Part shown: in pieces, positions 25,168 through 32,468 of the stretch | Numbering within the stretch: the first letter of the stretch is position 1 | How the letters are laid out: each line of letters begins with the position of its first letter | Assembly (NCBI GenBank): GCA_022510565.1 | Contig: JAFLTE010000024.1 | Span: forward strand, 1-32,468 | Reading direction: 5' to 3' | Source of the DNA: Lachnospiraceae bacterium | Lineage (GTDB): Bacteria > Bacillota > Clostridia > Lachnospirales > Lachnospiraceae | DNA: 32,468 bases | Notes under the pieces: model-generated | What the model was told of the DNA's origin: nothing | The model's database searches: none | Seen by the model: the letters and a program-made list of their open reading frames with translations, nothing else | Made by a program: the position numbers and the translations under genes

Positions 25168-26053
25168 GAAACGACTTATCAGTATATGTGCAATTGTATT
25201 TTTATTATATGGTATCTACGGCTGCGCCCAAACGGTCGAGGAGACTCCGGCGACAGAGCCGGAAACTGTGAAAACAGAGAACACAGATGCAGTGGATGAA
25301 GAGAATGTTATTGCCGATGGTGCATCTGTTACAGAGGTAGATACTGTGGAGACAGAGGACATTGAAACCGAGAGTGAAGAAGCTGCAGATACAGAGGGTG
25401 AAGAGACCAATGATTCAGACGAATTCGACACTATTTATTTGAAACCCTGTAATACCTATCAGGATATATTGGATAATGCTTATGCAGTGATTGTTGCCGA
25501 CAGAGGTGCCGACATCATCCCAAGTGATGAAGTATTCAGTTTTATTGGAATTAGAGAGGCACTGTACGGTCGTGATACGGATGAAGCTTTAGCGGGCATC
25601 GGATATATGTTTTATGATGTGGACGGCAACGGAACAGAAGAACTTATTATCGCGGATACCGGACCGGAAGGGTGGAATAACAGGATTCTGCTGATGTATT
25701 CGCTTCTGGATGATAAGCCTGTCTTAGTGATAGACGGATGGGCGAGAAACAGATACTATTTACTGAATGATAATACTATTTATCATGAAGGTTCAGGCGG
25801 CGCAGCTTATACCGTGTTTGCGACCTATCGTATGGCAGAGGATGGGATTGGTCTTGAAGTAATAGATTACTATTCTTCCGGTTATTATGGTGATTCTGAA
25901 TGGGGCTGGTTCCATAGTGCAACGGGAGTGACAACGGAAGACGAAAGTGAAGTCATTATATTTGAAAATGAGAATGTGCCGGGGGAAATGCAGGATGCAT
26001 ATATGGCACAGGTGAAGGAGTTGGATTTGACGTTTTTTCAAGATAAGAAATAA
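25163..26053 (+). CDS. Class A lipoprotein with an FG-GAP-like motif
   Basis: A 296-residue lipoprotein. The signal peptide ends in YGCAQT (Cys21), and a long acidic Thr/Glu/Val linker follows (about 25-90). The mature domain (about 90-290) contains YDVDGNGTEELIIAD, an FG-GAP/dockerin-like calcium loop, then an all-beta tail. The N-terminal ~45 residues match those of the gene at 29551 although the rest is unrelated, so the secretion module has been reused. No enzyme motif is recognised. A cell-surface sensing or adhesion role is possible. Confidence 0.72.
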   Translation: MRKRLISICAIVFLLYGIYGCAQTVEETPATEPETVKTENTDAVDEENVIADGASVTEVDTVETEDIETESEEAADTEGEETNDSDEFDTIYLKPCNTYQDILDNAYAVIVADRGADIIPSDEVFSFIGIREALYGRDTDEALAGIGYMFYDVDGNGTEELIIADTGPEGWNNRILLMYSLLDDKPVLVIDGWARNRYYLLNDNTIYHEGSGGAAYTVFATYRMAEDGIGLEVIDYYSSGYYGDSEWGWFHSATGVTTEDESEVIIFENENVPGEMQDAYMAQVKELDLTFFQDKK

Positions 26054-26135
26054 ACTTATATTTATACGTTAGAATGGCTTATTTAAACATGATAAGGGTA
26101 TGAAACAATTATAACGATTGTCTTAGTCGGCATCT

Positions 26136-26276
26136 ATTCCCGAGCTTGTGATTGATACCAACGGGGATTGGCAAATAAGTTCGGCGATAGAAACTTTTAG
26201 AGGGAACCCGGAATATACATTGTGTTATAGCTTGGTGGATATTGCGGGAGCCGGACGGAGAATAAGTCAGGCATGA
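26136..26276 (+). pseudogene. Fragment of a DxD-type lipoprotein mature domain
   Basis: This stretch reads IPELVIDTNGDWQI and on to a stop at 26274-26276, with no start or ribosome site. The opening is nearly the same, at DNA level too, as the DDIPELVIDTG region of the gene at 21646 (around 22067-22097). It is a decayed fragment of a related gene in the gap 26054-26326, which otherwise shows nothing recognisable. Confidence 0.55.
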
Positions 26277-26326
26277 AGAAATTACAGGGCAAACGATAAA
26301 ACGTTAATAATATTTCAAAAAATTTA

Positions 26327-26355
26327 TTGCAATCCCAAAAACAGTGTGCTACTAT
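26327..26355 (+). promoter_or_regulatory. Promoter of nuclease copy 1
   Basis: TTGCAA (26327-26332) and TACTAT (26350-26355) are 17 bp apart. The same arrangement, in similar surroundings, is found at 31118-31146. Confidence 0.6.
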
Positions 26356-26381
26356 ACTACCATAGAAATCGAAAATGAACT

Positions 26382-26495
26382 TAAACAAATCTTGATTCTT
26401 AATTTGCGCTGTATTTCATATCAAGCCATATGAGGCACGATGCAGCGCAGTCGGGCGATTCTGCCGAAGATTCACATTTGTTTGGCAGGACTGCC
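26382..26495 (+). repeat. Conserved structured leader, copy 1
   Basis: About 114 bp match 31169-31282 closely. A stem (26406-26414 with 26440-26448) and an inner stem (TTCATAT with ATATGAG) can form. The copies differ mostly by changes that keep G-U or Watson-Crick pairing in the outer stem. In this copy the frame that is open at 31 kb has a stop, which speaks against coding. A later inverted repeat, CAGGACTGCCG with CGGCAGTCCTG, follows before the start at 26585. Confidence 0.45.
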
Positions 26496-26584
26496 GCGAA
26501 AAGTAACAGGAGCATACGAAAACCCGCTTTTCTTCTACCATAATTATGACGGCAGTCCTGTACGAAAGAGACAGGAGGGCTACG

Positions 26585-27311
26585 GTGAAGGCAAAGACGG
26601 TATTGGAGGGTTATGAGGAGAAAAGGGAGCTGGATATCCTTGCAGAAAGAGATAATGGAGACACGATAGGCATTGAAATCCAGATGTATGCAGAGACAGC
26701 GCCCTTTTAAGAGGACGCGGTACTATCTGTCGGGTATCGACATGAGCATTCTGGAGAAAGGGGAGGACTATGATAAACTTCCGGCGGTGACGATGGTGTA
26801 TCTTACAAAAGAGGATTTCATCGGCAGCGGTCGAGGATACTACCTGATAGAGAGGAAAGTGAGCAGCACCGAAATGCCGGTGGAAATAGGCAGTGGACAG
26901 GAAGACACAATAAATATAAGCAACGGGGTTAAGGAGAGATATTATAACTTGAAATGCCCTACGGGAGATAAGAATGTTGACGAATTACTTGCATATTTCA
27001 AGGATTCGAACCCGTATTACAGGACGGAGACATTCCCACGGATTGTGGAGCAGGTCAAATATTTTAAGATACATAAGGGAGGAGTGAACATTATGTGTGA
27101 AATAGCTGATAGGATAAGGAATGAGGGAAGAGAAGAAGGGATGCTTGAAGGCATGGTTAAAGCTATTGTTGAGCTTCTGGAGGAACTTGGACAAGTACCG
27201 CAGCGGATTGTGGAACTCATTAGGCAAGAGGATAACTTATGTGTCCTAAGCAGGTGGCATAAATCAGCAGCGAGAGCAACAAGCATTGCGGAATTTGAAG
27301 CGAATATGTAG
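26585..27311 (+). pseudogene. Rpn-family PD-(D/E)XK nuclease ('transposase'), frameshifted copy 1
   Basis: A GTG at 26585 with an AGGAGG site 6 bp upstream opens a frame reading LEGYEEKRELDILAERDNG and IGIEIQ. These are the D...ExQ catalytic core of the PDDEXK_2/Rpn family, thought to promote recombination. A stop comes at 26708-26710 because of a CCC run at 26702-26704. Copy 2 has CC at the same place. One base less would continue into PFKRTRYYLSGIDMSIL and the rest of the family, including LSRWHKSAARA near the end. Only 16 residues precede the Asp, so the N-terminus is also short. Probably inactive unless frameshifting occurs. Confidence 0.75.
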
Positions 27312-27390
27312 GAAAAGGTTTATCAGTATATGTATCCTGGCAACTTTAGTATTTGGCATCTGTAGATTAACGACTATTATGGAAGAGTGA
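27310..27390 (+). pseudogene. Remnant of a class A lipoprotein signal peptide
   Basis: The frame after the nuclease stop reads RKRFISICILATLVFGICR and ends at 27390. It aligns with the signal peptides at 25163 and 29551, but the lipobox Cys is replaced (ICRLT for GCAQT), and the initial ATG has become the overlapping TAG region. It marks a duplication or deletion junction. Confidence 0.6.
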
Positions 27391-27394
27391 TTTG

Positions 27395-28435
27395 ATGAGA
27401 AAATACATATTAGCATTTATAATATCTATTCCTATAATATTGCTAGCCTGGAACATGGGTGACTCTGCGGAGGAGCAAAATAATACATTTAATAGCGCTG
27501 TGGGGGAAAGCGAGAGTAAACAGACCGGTAGCTTGCAGGAAACAGAAAACGAAAACCATAATGAAATAGTCAATGCATTAGGAATGACGCTGCGGGACGA
27601 TACGGTACTCTTAGTGAAGGTGAGGAAGTATGCATCCCCTACTTATAATTATGTCTGTGAGGAATATGAGTATGACAGGGAAGGTCGTGTGCTTCGACAT
27701 GTTAAGTATTTTTCCGTTAATAATGGAAGATGGGAATATGAATATGACTCTGCCGGAAACCTAATCAAGGAAACGCGTTATGGGCTGAGAGATGATGCGG
27801 TATGGTATTGGATTGAATACAGAGTTGAAAATAGTGACTCGACCGACGAATTGCTCCGGATAGGCTCCAGATATAATGGGGAAGGAAATTTGACCTCAGA
27901 AACCATATATAGCAGTGAGGGCAGCGAATTAAGGACAACATACTACTGGGAAGACGGAACTGTCTCTTGGGTGATTGCATATGTTTATGATGCTGCAGGG
28001 AATCTGGTTAAAAGGGTGGCTTATGACTATGAGGGCAACATAGAAGATGAGTGGGAATACACATATGATGAGGCCGGCCACTTGTTGCAGAAAGTATACA
28101 ATGGAAGTATTACTACTGAAAATGAGTATAATGCCACCGGGAATATGTTTAGAAGTGTGGACTATGACTATGAGGGCAATATAAAAGATGAGTGGGAATA
28201 CACATATGATGAAGACGGTCACCTATTGAAGCGTATACACAATGGAAGCATTGCTATGGAATATGAGTATGACAGTGCCGGCAATATGGCAAAAGAAATT
28301 ACCGATCCGTATACACAATGGAAGAAGTATGAATATGACAGTGAGAACAGAATCATTAAAATAACGGAAAATATACCTGACGAAGGCCGTCATGAGTATA
28401 GGTATGAATACAGGATGATTGGTACGGAGGAATAA
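27395..28435 (+). CDS. YD-repeat (Rhs-like) surface protein
   Basis: A 346-residue protein with an N-terminal hydrophobic anchor (about 5-22, no lipobox) and an array of YD-type repeats of the form YEYDxxGNLxxxxxY from about residue 75 onward. Two 47-residue units (141 bp at DNA level) begin DYEGNIEDEWEYTYDEAGHL and DYEGNIKDEWEYTYDEDGHL. Such repeats bind carbohydrate or form shells in larger Rhs proteins; here the array is short, with no toxin tip. GGAAGAG is 7 bases before the ATG at 27395. It follows nuclease copy 1 and has a collapsed duplicate at 31938. Confidence 0.8.
   Translation: MRKYILAFIISIPIILLAWNMGDSAEEQNNTFNSAVGESESKQTGSLQETENENHNEIVNALGMTLRDDTVLLVKVRKYASPTYNYVCEEYEYDREGRVLRHVKYFSVNNGRWEYEYDSAGNLIKETRYGLRDDAVWYWIEYRVENSDSTDELLRIGSRYNGEGNLTSETIYSSEGSELRTTYYWEDGTVSWVIAYVYDAAGNLVKRVAYDYEGNIEDEWEYTYDEAGHLLQKVYNGSITTENEYNATGNMFRSVDYDYEGNIKDEWEYTYDEDGHLLKRIHNGSIAMEYEYDSAGNMAKEITDPYTQWKKYEYDSENRIIKITENIPDEGRHEYRYEYRMIGTEE
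28025..28306 (+). repeat. Two tandem 141-bp units inside the YD-repeat gene
   Basis: Units at 28025-28165 and 28166-28306 begin GACTATGAGGGCAA and share most bases, coding for 47 residues each. This is a recent in-frame tandem duplication. Confidence 0.8.
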
Positions 28436-28475
28436 TAACGATATGTTGCGTTTGTGTAATATTGAAAGGAATACT

Positions 28476-29525
28476 ATGGTTAAAAGAATCAGACATACGC
28501 TGAAATACATATTTCTAACAGGAATACTGTGTACTTGTATGACCGCCTGTGGGAATGTAGACAGTCAAAGCGTGGTGGAGCAATCTGAGACGGAAATCAT
28601 ACAGGAGCCTTCGGAGGAGATACCGATTCTTGGGCCGGAGTCAACGCCTGAGCCGGAGGCAAGCCCGGAGCCGGAATCCGCGCAGGAACCGGAGGAAGTG
28701 ATTGATAACACACAGGCTAACACAGAGAAATTTTATCAGACAGCCGAGGAGGATTACGGATTAAGCCATGAGGAGGCTCAGAACTGGTTCGACATCATAA
28801 CGAAGGATGGTATTTTTGACGGTGGCGTCAGAGAAATCAGCGGTTTAATATTTGAAGATATCGATGGCAATGGCATGACTGATATGGTTATTATGGTGCA
28901 GGAAACCGAGAAGAAGTATATGTATGGAACGGGAGCTTTGTACTTTTATATAAATGAAGAAGAGGCTTATTGCTTTACGGACGAGGATTGCTATTTTTAT
29001 TTTCCTATGTACATCTGCTATGCGGATTTGAACGGGGATGGCAATGCGGAAATTGCTTTTGCAACTCAAGGCACGGGTGTAGGTGCAGTGGGAGATTGGT
29101 ATAAGGCAGTATTCAGTTATACGGGAAGTACAATGGAGCGTCTTGAGATTCCTTCCGATCTGGATTCGGATTATGAAGAAGGGATTAGTGTGGAAGTGAT
29201 TATGGAACCGGAACCGGATACTTATACTGCTTTTTGTCCCTATTTTGATGAGAGTATTACCTTTCAGGCACCCAATATATACGAGGGAGACGAGCAAAAA
29301 GAACATCTTGCACAAGCTCCGAAAAAAGTAGGAGGTAACATCAGGGGATATTGCGGTTTACAGATTGTTACTTGGGAGGGCAGGAATGCGCTTCAGGCAA
29401 TAGAGTATTTGTCCGGCGAAGGTGGAACGGGCCATTTTGTAGGCTGGGCATGCTTTATCTTGGTATGGGACGAGCAGGGCAACGGCAGTGTGGCAGATTG
29501 GTGGGTGGAAGAGCGAACTTCGTGA
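28476..29525 (+). CDS. Class B lipoprotein with two FG-GAP-like motifs
   Basis: A 349-residue lipoprotein. Class B signal peptide with Cys25 (CMTACGN); a Glu/Pro linker with PEP repeats (about 45-75). The mature domain carries FEDIDGNGMTDMVIM and YADLNGDGNAEIAFA, FG-GAP/EF-hand-like loops that suggest calcium binding. The N-terminal ~43 residues match the gene at 21646 closely at DNA level, while the rest differs. The start at 28476 is supported by GAAAGGA 5 bases upstream; the earlier in-frame start lies within the preceding gene's end. Function unknown; probably a surface protein. Confidence 0.78.
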   Translation: MVKRIRHTLKYIFLTGILCTCMTACGNVDSQSVVEQSETEIIQEPSEEIPILGPESTPEPEASPEPESAQEPEEVIDNTQANTEKFYQTAEEDYGLSHEEAQNWFDIITKDGIFDGGVREISGLIFEDIDGNGMTDMVIMVQETEKKYMYGTGALYFYINEEEAYCFTDEDCYFYFPMYICYADLNGDGNAEIAFATQGTGVGAVGDWYKAVFSYTGSTMERLEIPSDLDSDYEEGISVEVIMEPEPDTYTAFCPYFDESITFQAPNIYEGDEQKEHLAQAPKKVGGNIRGYCGLQIVTWEGRNALQAIEYLSGEGGTGHFVGWACFILVWDEQGNGSVADWWVEERTS

Positions 29526-29550
29526 TTAGAGATAGAAGGATAGGCAAATT

Positions 29551-30792
29551 ATGATAAAAAGGTTTATTGGTGTATGTACAACTGTAATATTGGTATTTAG
29601 CATCTGCGGCTGTGCCCAAACCGCCGAGGACATACTTGCCGCAGAAACAGAAATTGTGAAAACAGGAAATACAGATGCGGCAGAAACAACTATACTCGAG
29701 GAAGAACAAGAGCAGAACGTGTTAGAACCTTATTACGGTTTTTATCGAATTTCGGAATTTTTTCCTGCCAAATCGCGTGGTGCAGCCAGATATGACTGGC
29801 TGCCTGACCAGGAGGCGGATATGCTGCTGGGACGGATTGTAGAACTCGGAGCAGACAGGCTTGTGACATATGATTCCCTCCGAAAACTAGGTACAAGAGA
29901 TGGCAGGGCAGCATTTGACGGAAATTATATTATAGAGAAAATTGTCATTGAAGATCCGCAATATTCTTGGCAACCGCTCACTTCAGAAACTGTGGAAACG
30001 GAAATGGTTTCCTTATATCCGGGTATTTTCCCAGAAGGGTATATCGGTGCGATTGAGGGTAAGATTGATATCCAAATAGCATCCCCTTGGGGGAATCATT
30101 ATTATTATGTTATGCCGAATGGAATTCTAAGGTATTCTACTTTGTCATCAGGATATTTCTATCTGGAAAAGTTGGATGAAGAGCCGGAACAGAAACCTGA
30201 ACAGAAGTTGTCTGCAGAGGAAAAAGGTGAGATATTGCAGAAGTTTTTTGGCACCTATGCAGTTGTAGAATTTCTTCCTACTAAATTTTATCCGGCGCCA
30301 GATCCGGTAGGAGATCCGTATTTGCCGGAAGAGGAAGCAGAAATGATGATTGGGAAGGAGATTACAATAGAGGAAGATATATTTGTGAGTTATGACAATT
30401 TCAGACGACCTAATTCCGAATTTGTTAAACGTCCCATGGACGATTTTTGGGTGGAAAGGGTAGATATCCCGTCGCCTGATTATCAGATAGAGGAAAAAAA
30501 TCGGGAGGAGTTGTATGGGTTACGGGATGACATGCTGCGGGATGAGCTGCAACAGGACAGATATATTGAGATCAGTGTATTTCCCGGCTATCGTGCTAAT
30601 AACGAGAGGTGTCTGCCACAGTTGTACTTATTAGATGACAGTAGGATTATTATGTACGCCATGGGAGAATATTTTCTGTTGAAAAAAGAACAGGATAAAT
30701 CAGAAAAAGTCAGTGATATTCCCAATCATGCAACCCCGTTTCGTGATTTTGAAGAGATTACTATGTGTTTGACTTTAGCGATGACGGATTAG
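29551..30792 (+). CDS. Class A lipoprotein with two tandem related domains
   Basis: A 413-residue lipoprotein with Cys21 in ICGCAQT. Two related domains follow, beginning YYGFYRISEFFPAK (about 61) and FFGTYAVVEFLPTK (about 232). Each has a PxQEADMLLGR / PEEEAEMMIGK helix, YDSLRK / YDNFRR, and a late strand ending in a Tyr/Phe-Leu-(E/K)K motif. An acidic linker lies between them. I do not recognise the fold. The last dozen codons (from about 30755) are out of frame with a following FG-GAP-like frame, so the original protein may have been longer. It lies 25 bp after the class B gene, probably in one unit. Confidence 0.72.
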   Translation: MIKRFIGVCTTVILVFSICGCAQTAEDILAAETEIVKTGNTDAAETTILEEEQEQNVLEPYYGFYRISEFFPAKSRGAARYDWLPDQEADMLLGRIVELGADRLVTYDSLRKLGTRDGRAAFDGNYIIEKIVIEDPQYSWQPLTSETVETEMVSLYPGIFPEGYIGAIEGKIDIQIASPWGNHYYYVMPNGILRYSTLSSGYFYLEKLDEEPEQKPEQKLSAEEKGEILQKFFGTYAVVEFLPTKFYPAPDPVGDPYLPEEEAEMMIGKEITIEEDIFVSYDNFRRPNSEFVKRPMDDFWVERVDIPSPDYQIEEKNREELYGLRDDMLRDELQQDRYIEISVFPGYRANNERCLPQLYLLDDSRIIMYAMGEYFLLKKEQDKSEKVSDIPNHATPFRDFEEITMCLTLAMTD

Positions 30793-31061
30793 AAGACTAT
30801 TTAATATGCATAGATGGACCGACTCATTCGGGCAGCGGAGGAAATCATGTTGAAATAGATGTTCAGGAAGAGGATGGAACATTTAGAAAAGTTTTGGATA
30901 TAGTTTTGCGCATTCATGGTGATGACTCGGATGGACATGAAGATTTGACCGTATTGGATGAGAAAACAGATGGGTACTATGCAATTGTTACTCCATTTTA
31001 TAATCGTATATTGCGCTATGATAAAGAGCAAGGCAGACATGACTTTCAGGATGGAGATTAA
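30756..31061 (+). pseudogene. FG-GAP-like C-terminal fragment, out of frame with the preceding gene
   Basis: The frame reads DYYVFDFSDDGLEDYLICID and continues to FQDGD. It begins with a DxSDDGLED loop like those in neighbouring lipoproteins, but has no signal peptide and no ribosome binding site (a GTG at 30765 is the only possible start). It overlaps the end of the gene at 29551 in another phase, most simply through a frameshift near 30755, or through fusion of two gene pieces. Confidence 0.6.
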
Positions 31062-31117
31062 GGAAGTAGAATGACTTGAAAAAACGAAAAAACGTCAAAA
31101 TAATCTCTGAAAATCTG

Positions 31118-31146
31118 TTGCAATACCCAATTCGGTATGCTACAAT
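31118..31146 (+). promoter_or_regulatory. Promoter of nuclease copy 2
   Basis: TTGCAA (31118-31123) and TACAAT (31141-31146), 17 bp apart; it matches the promoter at 26327-26355 in form and surroundings. Confidence 0.65.
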
Positions 31147-31168
31147 ACCAATACAGAATATACGCAAA

Positions 31169-31282
31169 ACAAATCTTGATTCTTAATACGCGCTGTATTT
31201 CTTATCGAGCCATATGGGGCATGATACAGTGCAGTCAGGCAATTCTGCCGGAGATTCACATTTGTTTGGCAGGACTGCCTGA
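31169..31282 (+). repeat. Conserved structured leader, copy 2
   Basis: About 114 bp closely matching 26382-26495. The outer stem is 31190-31198 with 31224-31232, where ATACAGTGC replaces ATGCAGCGC of copy 1 and still pairs. The inner stem has a mismatch here. Confidence 0.45.
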
Positions 31283-31919
31283 AAAATTAGAAGGATACGA
31301 AGTGGAAGCGCCTTTTAAGAGGACTCGCTATTATCTGTCGGGTATCGATATGAGTATTCTGGAGAAAGGGAAGGACTACAGTGAACTTCCGGCGGTGACA
31401 ATGGTGTACCTTACGAAAGAGGATATCATCGGTGGCGGTAAAGGAGGATACCTGATAGAGCGAAAAGAAAATGTCATGGAAAATTTAACAGATACTGATA
31501 GCGGACAGAACGACACAATGAATATAAGTAACGAGGTCAAGGAGTGGTATTATAATCTGAAATGTCGTACAGGCGATGATAAAATCGATGAATTGCTTGC
31601 ATATTTCAAGGATTCGGATCCGTACTACAAAACAGAGACATTTCCGCGTATTGTGGAGCAGGTCAGATATTTCAAGATACAAAAGAAGGGAGTAGATATT
31701 ATGTGTGAGATAGCGGATAGGATTAGAGAAGAAGGAAAAAGCGTTGGAAGACTTGAAAGCAGGATTGAGGATATTTTAGAGCTTCTGGAAGAACTCGGAC
31801 AAGTACCACAAAGAATTGTTGACCTCATTAGGGCAGAGGATAACTTAGGTGTCCTCAGCAGATGGCATAAGTCAGCAGCTAGATCAGCAAGTATCACAGA
31901 ATTTGAGGCGAATATGTAG
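31221..31919 (+). pseudogene. Rpn-family nuclease copy 2, catalytic core deleted
   Basis: The frame is open from before the promoter to 31919, but the first ATG after the promoter is at 31221 and has no ribosome site. From VEAPFKRTRYYLSG (near 31302) it follows copy 1 to the same last residues FEANM. Relative to copy 1, about 190 bp are missing just before this point. They hold the ribosome site, the start codon and the DILAE ... IEIQ catalytic core. The remaining part has the family's DMSILEKG, MVYLTKED and LSRWHKSAAR segments, so only a non-catalytic tail could be made. Confidence 0.7.
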
Positions 31920-31937
31920 GAAAAGACGGGCACAGAG

Positions 31938-32108
31938 GATACGGCACGCTTGGTGACAGTGACTAGGTACGTGTCGCCTACTTATAATGATATCTATGAG
32001 GAATACGAATATGAAAGCGAGAACAGAATCATTAAATTGACGGAATACCTACATGGTGAAATTAAGCATGAGTATGGGTATGAATACAGGGTGGTTGATG
32101 TAGAGTGA
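31938..32108 (+). pseudogene. Collapsed copy of the YD-repeat gene
   Basis: Directly after nuclease copy 2 the frame reads RLVTVTRYVSPTYNDIYEEY, matching the start of the YD gene near 27615-27670. It then jumps in frame to YESENRIIKLTEYL and the end (28330-28435 equivalent), stopping at 32106-32108. The repeats in between and the N-terminal anchor are missing. Copies 1 and 2 of the nuclease are therefore each followed by this gene, showing a segmental duplication of the pair. Confidence 0.72.
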
Positions 32109-32109
32109 C

Positions 32110-32466
32110 TCAATCCTTAATCGACACGCATCTGATTGCATAAACTCTGTTCCCGTAATGAGAAAGCGGCTGTAACTCATCCTCCAAGGGGTCCATACAT
32201 AAATATTTGCCATCTTCCAATTTAACGATCAGAACATAGTGAAAATTTCCGATTCCGCGCATCCTGACTCTGGCAATTGGAAAATTTCCCCGTTCAAGAC
32301 AATCTTGTAAAATGTTCTCCGATACGGCAGAATAAACTTCTACATCAAAAGTATTACCGCCGTTAAGCTGTCTTAAATTTTCCCATTGTAAATTCCCCTC
32401 ACGGTCGTAAACACCGCCGGAGGAAAAAAGTTCGTTCAGGCGTTCGGGAGTGACCGTTTCTCCGGT
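32110..32466 (-). CDS. C39-like cysteine peptidase, C-terminal part
   Basis: The minus strand is open from the right edge to the stop at 32112-32110, giving 118 residues of a longer protein. It has FPIARVRMRGIGNFHYVLIV and YLCMDPLEDELQPL, the 'P.I..V...G..HYVLI' and late Asp-Pro motifs of papain-like C39-type peptidases. The His in FHYV and the Asp in MDP are the likely catalytic pair. The Cys-containing N-terminus lies beyond the window. It faces the lipoprotein island and ends 2 bp from the collapsed YD fragment. Whether it cleaves peptides, or is a related amidase or transferase, cannot be told. Confidence 0.55.
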   Translation of the reverse strand, partial: TGETVTPERLNELFSSGGVYDREGNLQWENLRQLNGGNTFDVEVYSAVSENILQDCLERGNFPIARVRMRGIGNFHYVLIVKLEDGKYLCMDPLEDELQPLSHYGNRVYAIRCVSIKD

Positions 32467-32468
32467 CA

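Noticed and set aside
28025..28306. CRISPR-like or satellite array
   Set aside because: Only two 141-bp units, in frame within a coding sequence, without spacers.
31137..31220. Start of nuclease copy 2 at the ATG at 31137
   Set aside because: This ATG lies inside the 17-bp promoter spacer, before any transcript could start.
21646..32108. Rhs or contact-dependent toxin/immunity locus, suggested by the YD repeats
   Set aside because: The YD protein is short, has no toxin tip or core Rhs domain, and no immunity-like gene follows.

Overview
The window looks like the chromosome of an anaerobic Gram-positive Firmicute, most likely a Lachnospiraceae-type Clostridium relative. The signs are strong AGGAGG-type ribosome binding sites, short SigA-like promoters, an argJBD cluster, ComEA/ComEC with GerMN and OmpR/HK genes between them, a Tn4451/Tn1549-style mobile element, and many Rpn-type PD-(D/E)XK 'transposase' remnants. 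The species cannot be named from the sequence alone.

Region 1 (1 to about 6930) is one end of an integrated mobile element. It holds the first 17 codons of a large serine recombinase (minus strand, running off the left edge), a TnpW-like small protein, a cluster of three hairpins that could be oriT or another recombination/regulatory site, a small excisionase-like HTH protein, an OmpR-type regulator with a short-loop sensor kinase, an ABC ATPase with an 800-residue FtsX-type permease (antimicrobial-peptide-type cargo), a Tn916/Tn1549-like sigma factor and a truncated Orf8-like HTH gene. Three promoters share one architecture: two direct GACATTT-like heptamers 11 bp apart, then 6 bp, then a -10 box. 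They precede the regulator/kinase genes, the ABC genes, and a gene-free stretch that ends in an intrinsic terminator. The third therefore predicts a regulated ~125-nt RNA.

Region 2 (7.0 to 13.1 kb) is arginine biosynthesis. argG is on the minus strand, behind an intergenic region full of TGCAT/ATGCA palindromes (probable ArgR boxes), one of which covers its -35. Divergent from it are a YbaK/ProX-type tRNA-editing gene, a GNAT acetyltransferase, argJ, argB and argD. No argC or argF lies in the window.

Region 3 (13.2 to 21.5 kb) has a membrane-anchored family-1 solute-binding protein, a terminator, a YdcZ-type small membrane protein, and a compact run of comEA (as a lipoprotein), response regulator, histidine kinase, double-GerMN lipoprotein and comEC.

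Region 4 (21.5 to 32.1 kb) is a fast-evolving island of surface lipoproteins. Four intact secreted genes use just two N-terminal modules (class A with GCAQT, class B with TACGN) joined to different mature parts. Several mature parts carry DxDxDG-type FG-GAP/EF-hand-like motifs, and one includes a C-type-lectin-like domain. Two degenerate Rpn-family nuclease copies with the same promoter and leader, a YD-repeat gene and its collapsed copy, an isolated signal-peptide remnant and two FG-GAP-like fragments show repeated segmental duplication and decay. An array of 11-bp iterons lies just upstream of the island. At the right edge, on the minus strand, is the 3' part of a probable C39-like cysteine peptidase.
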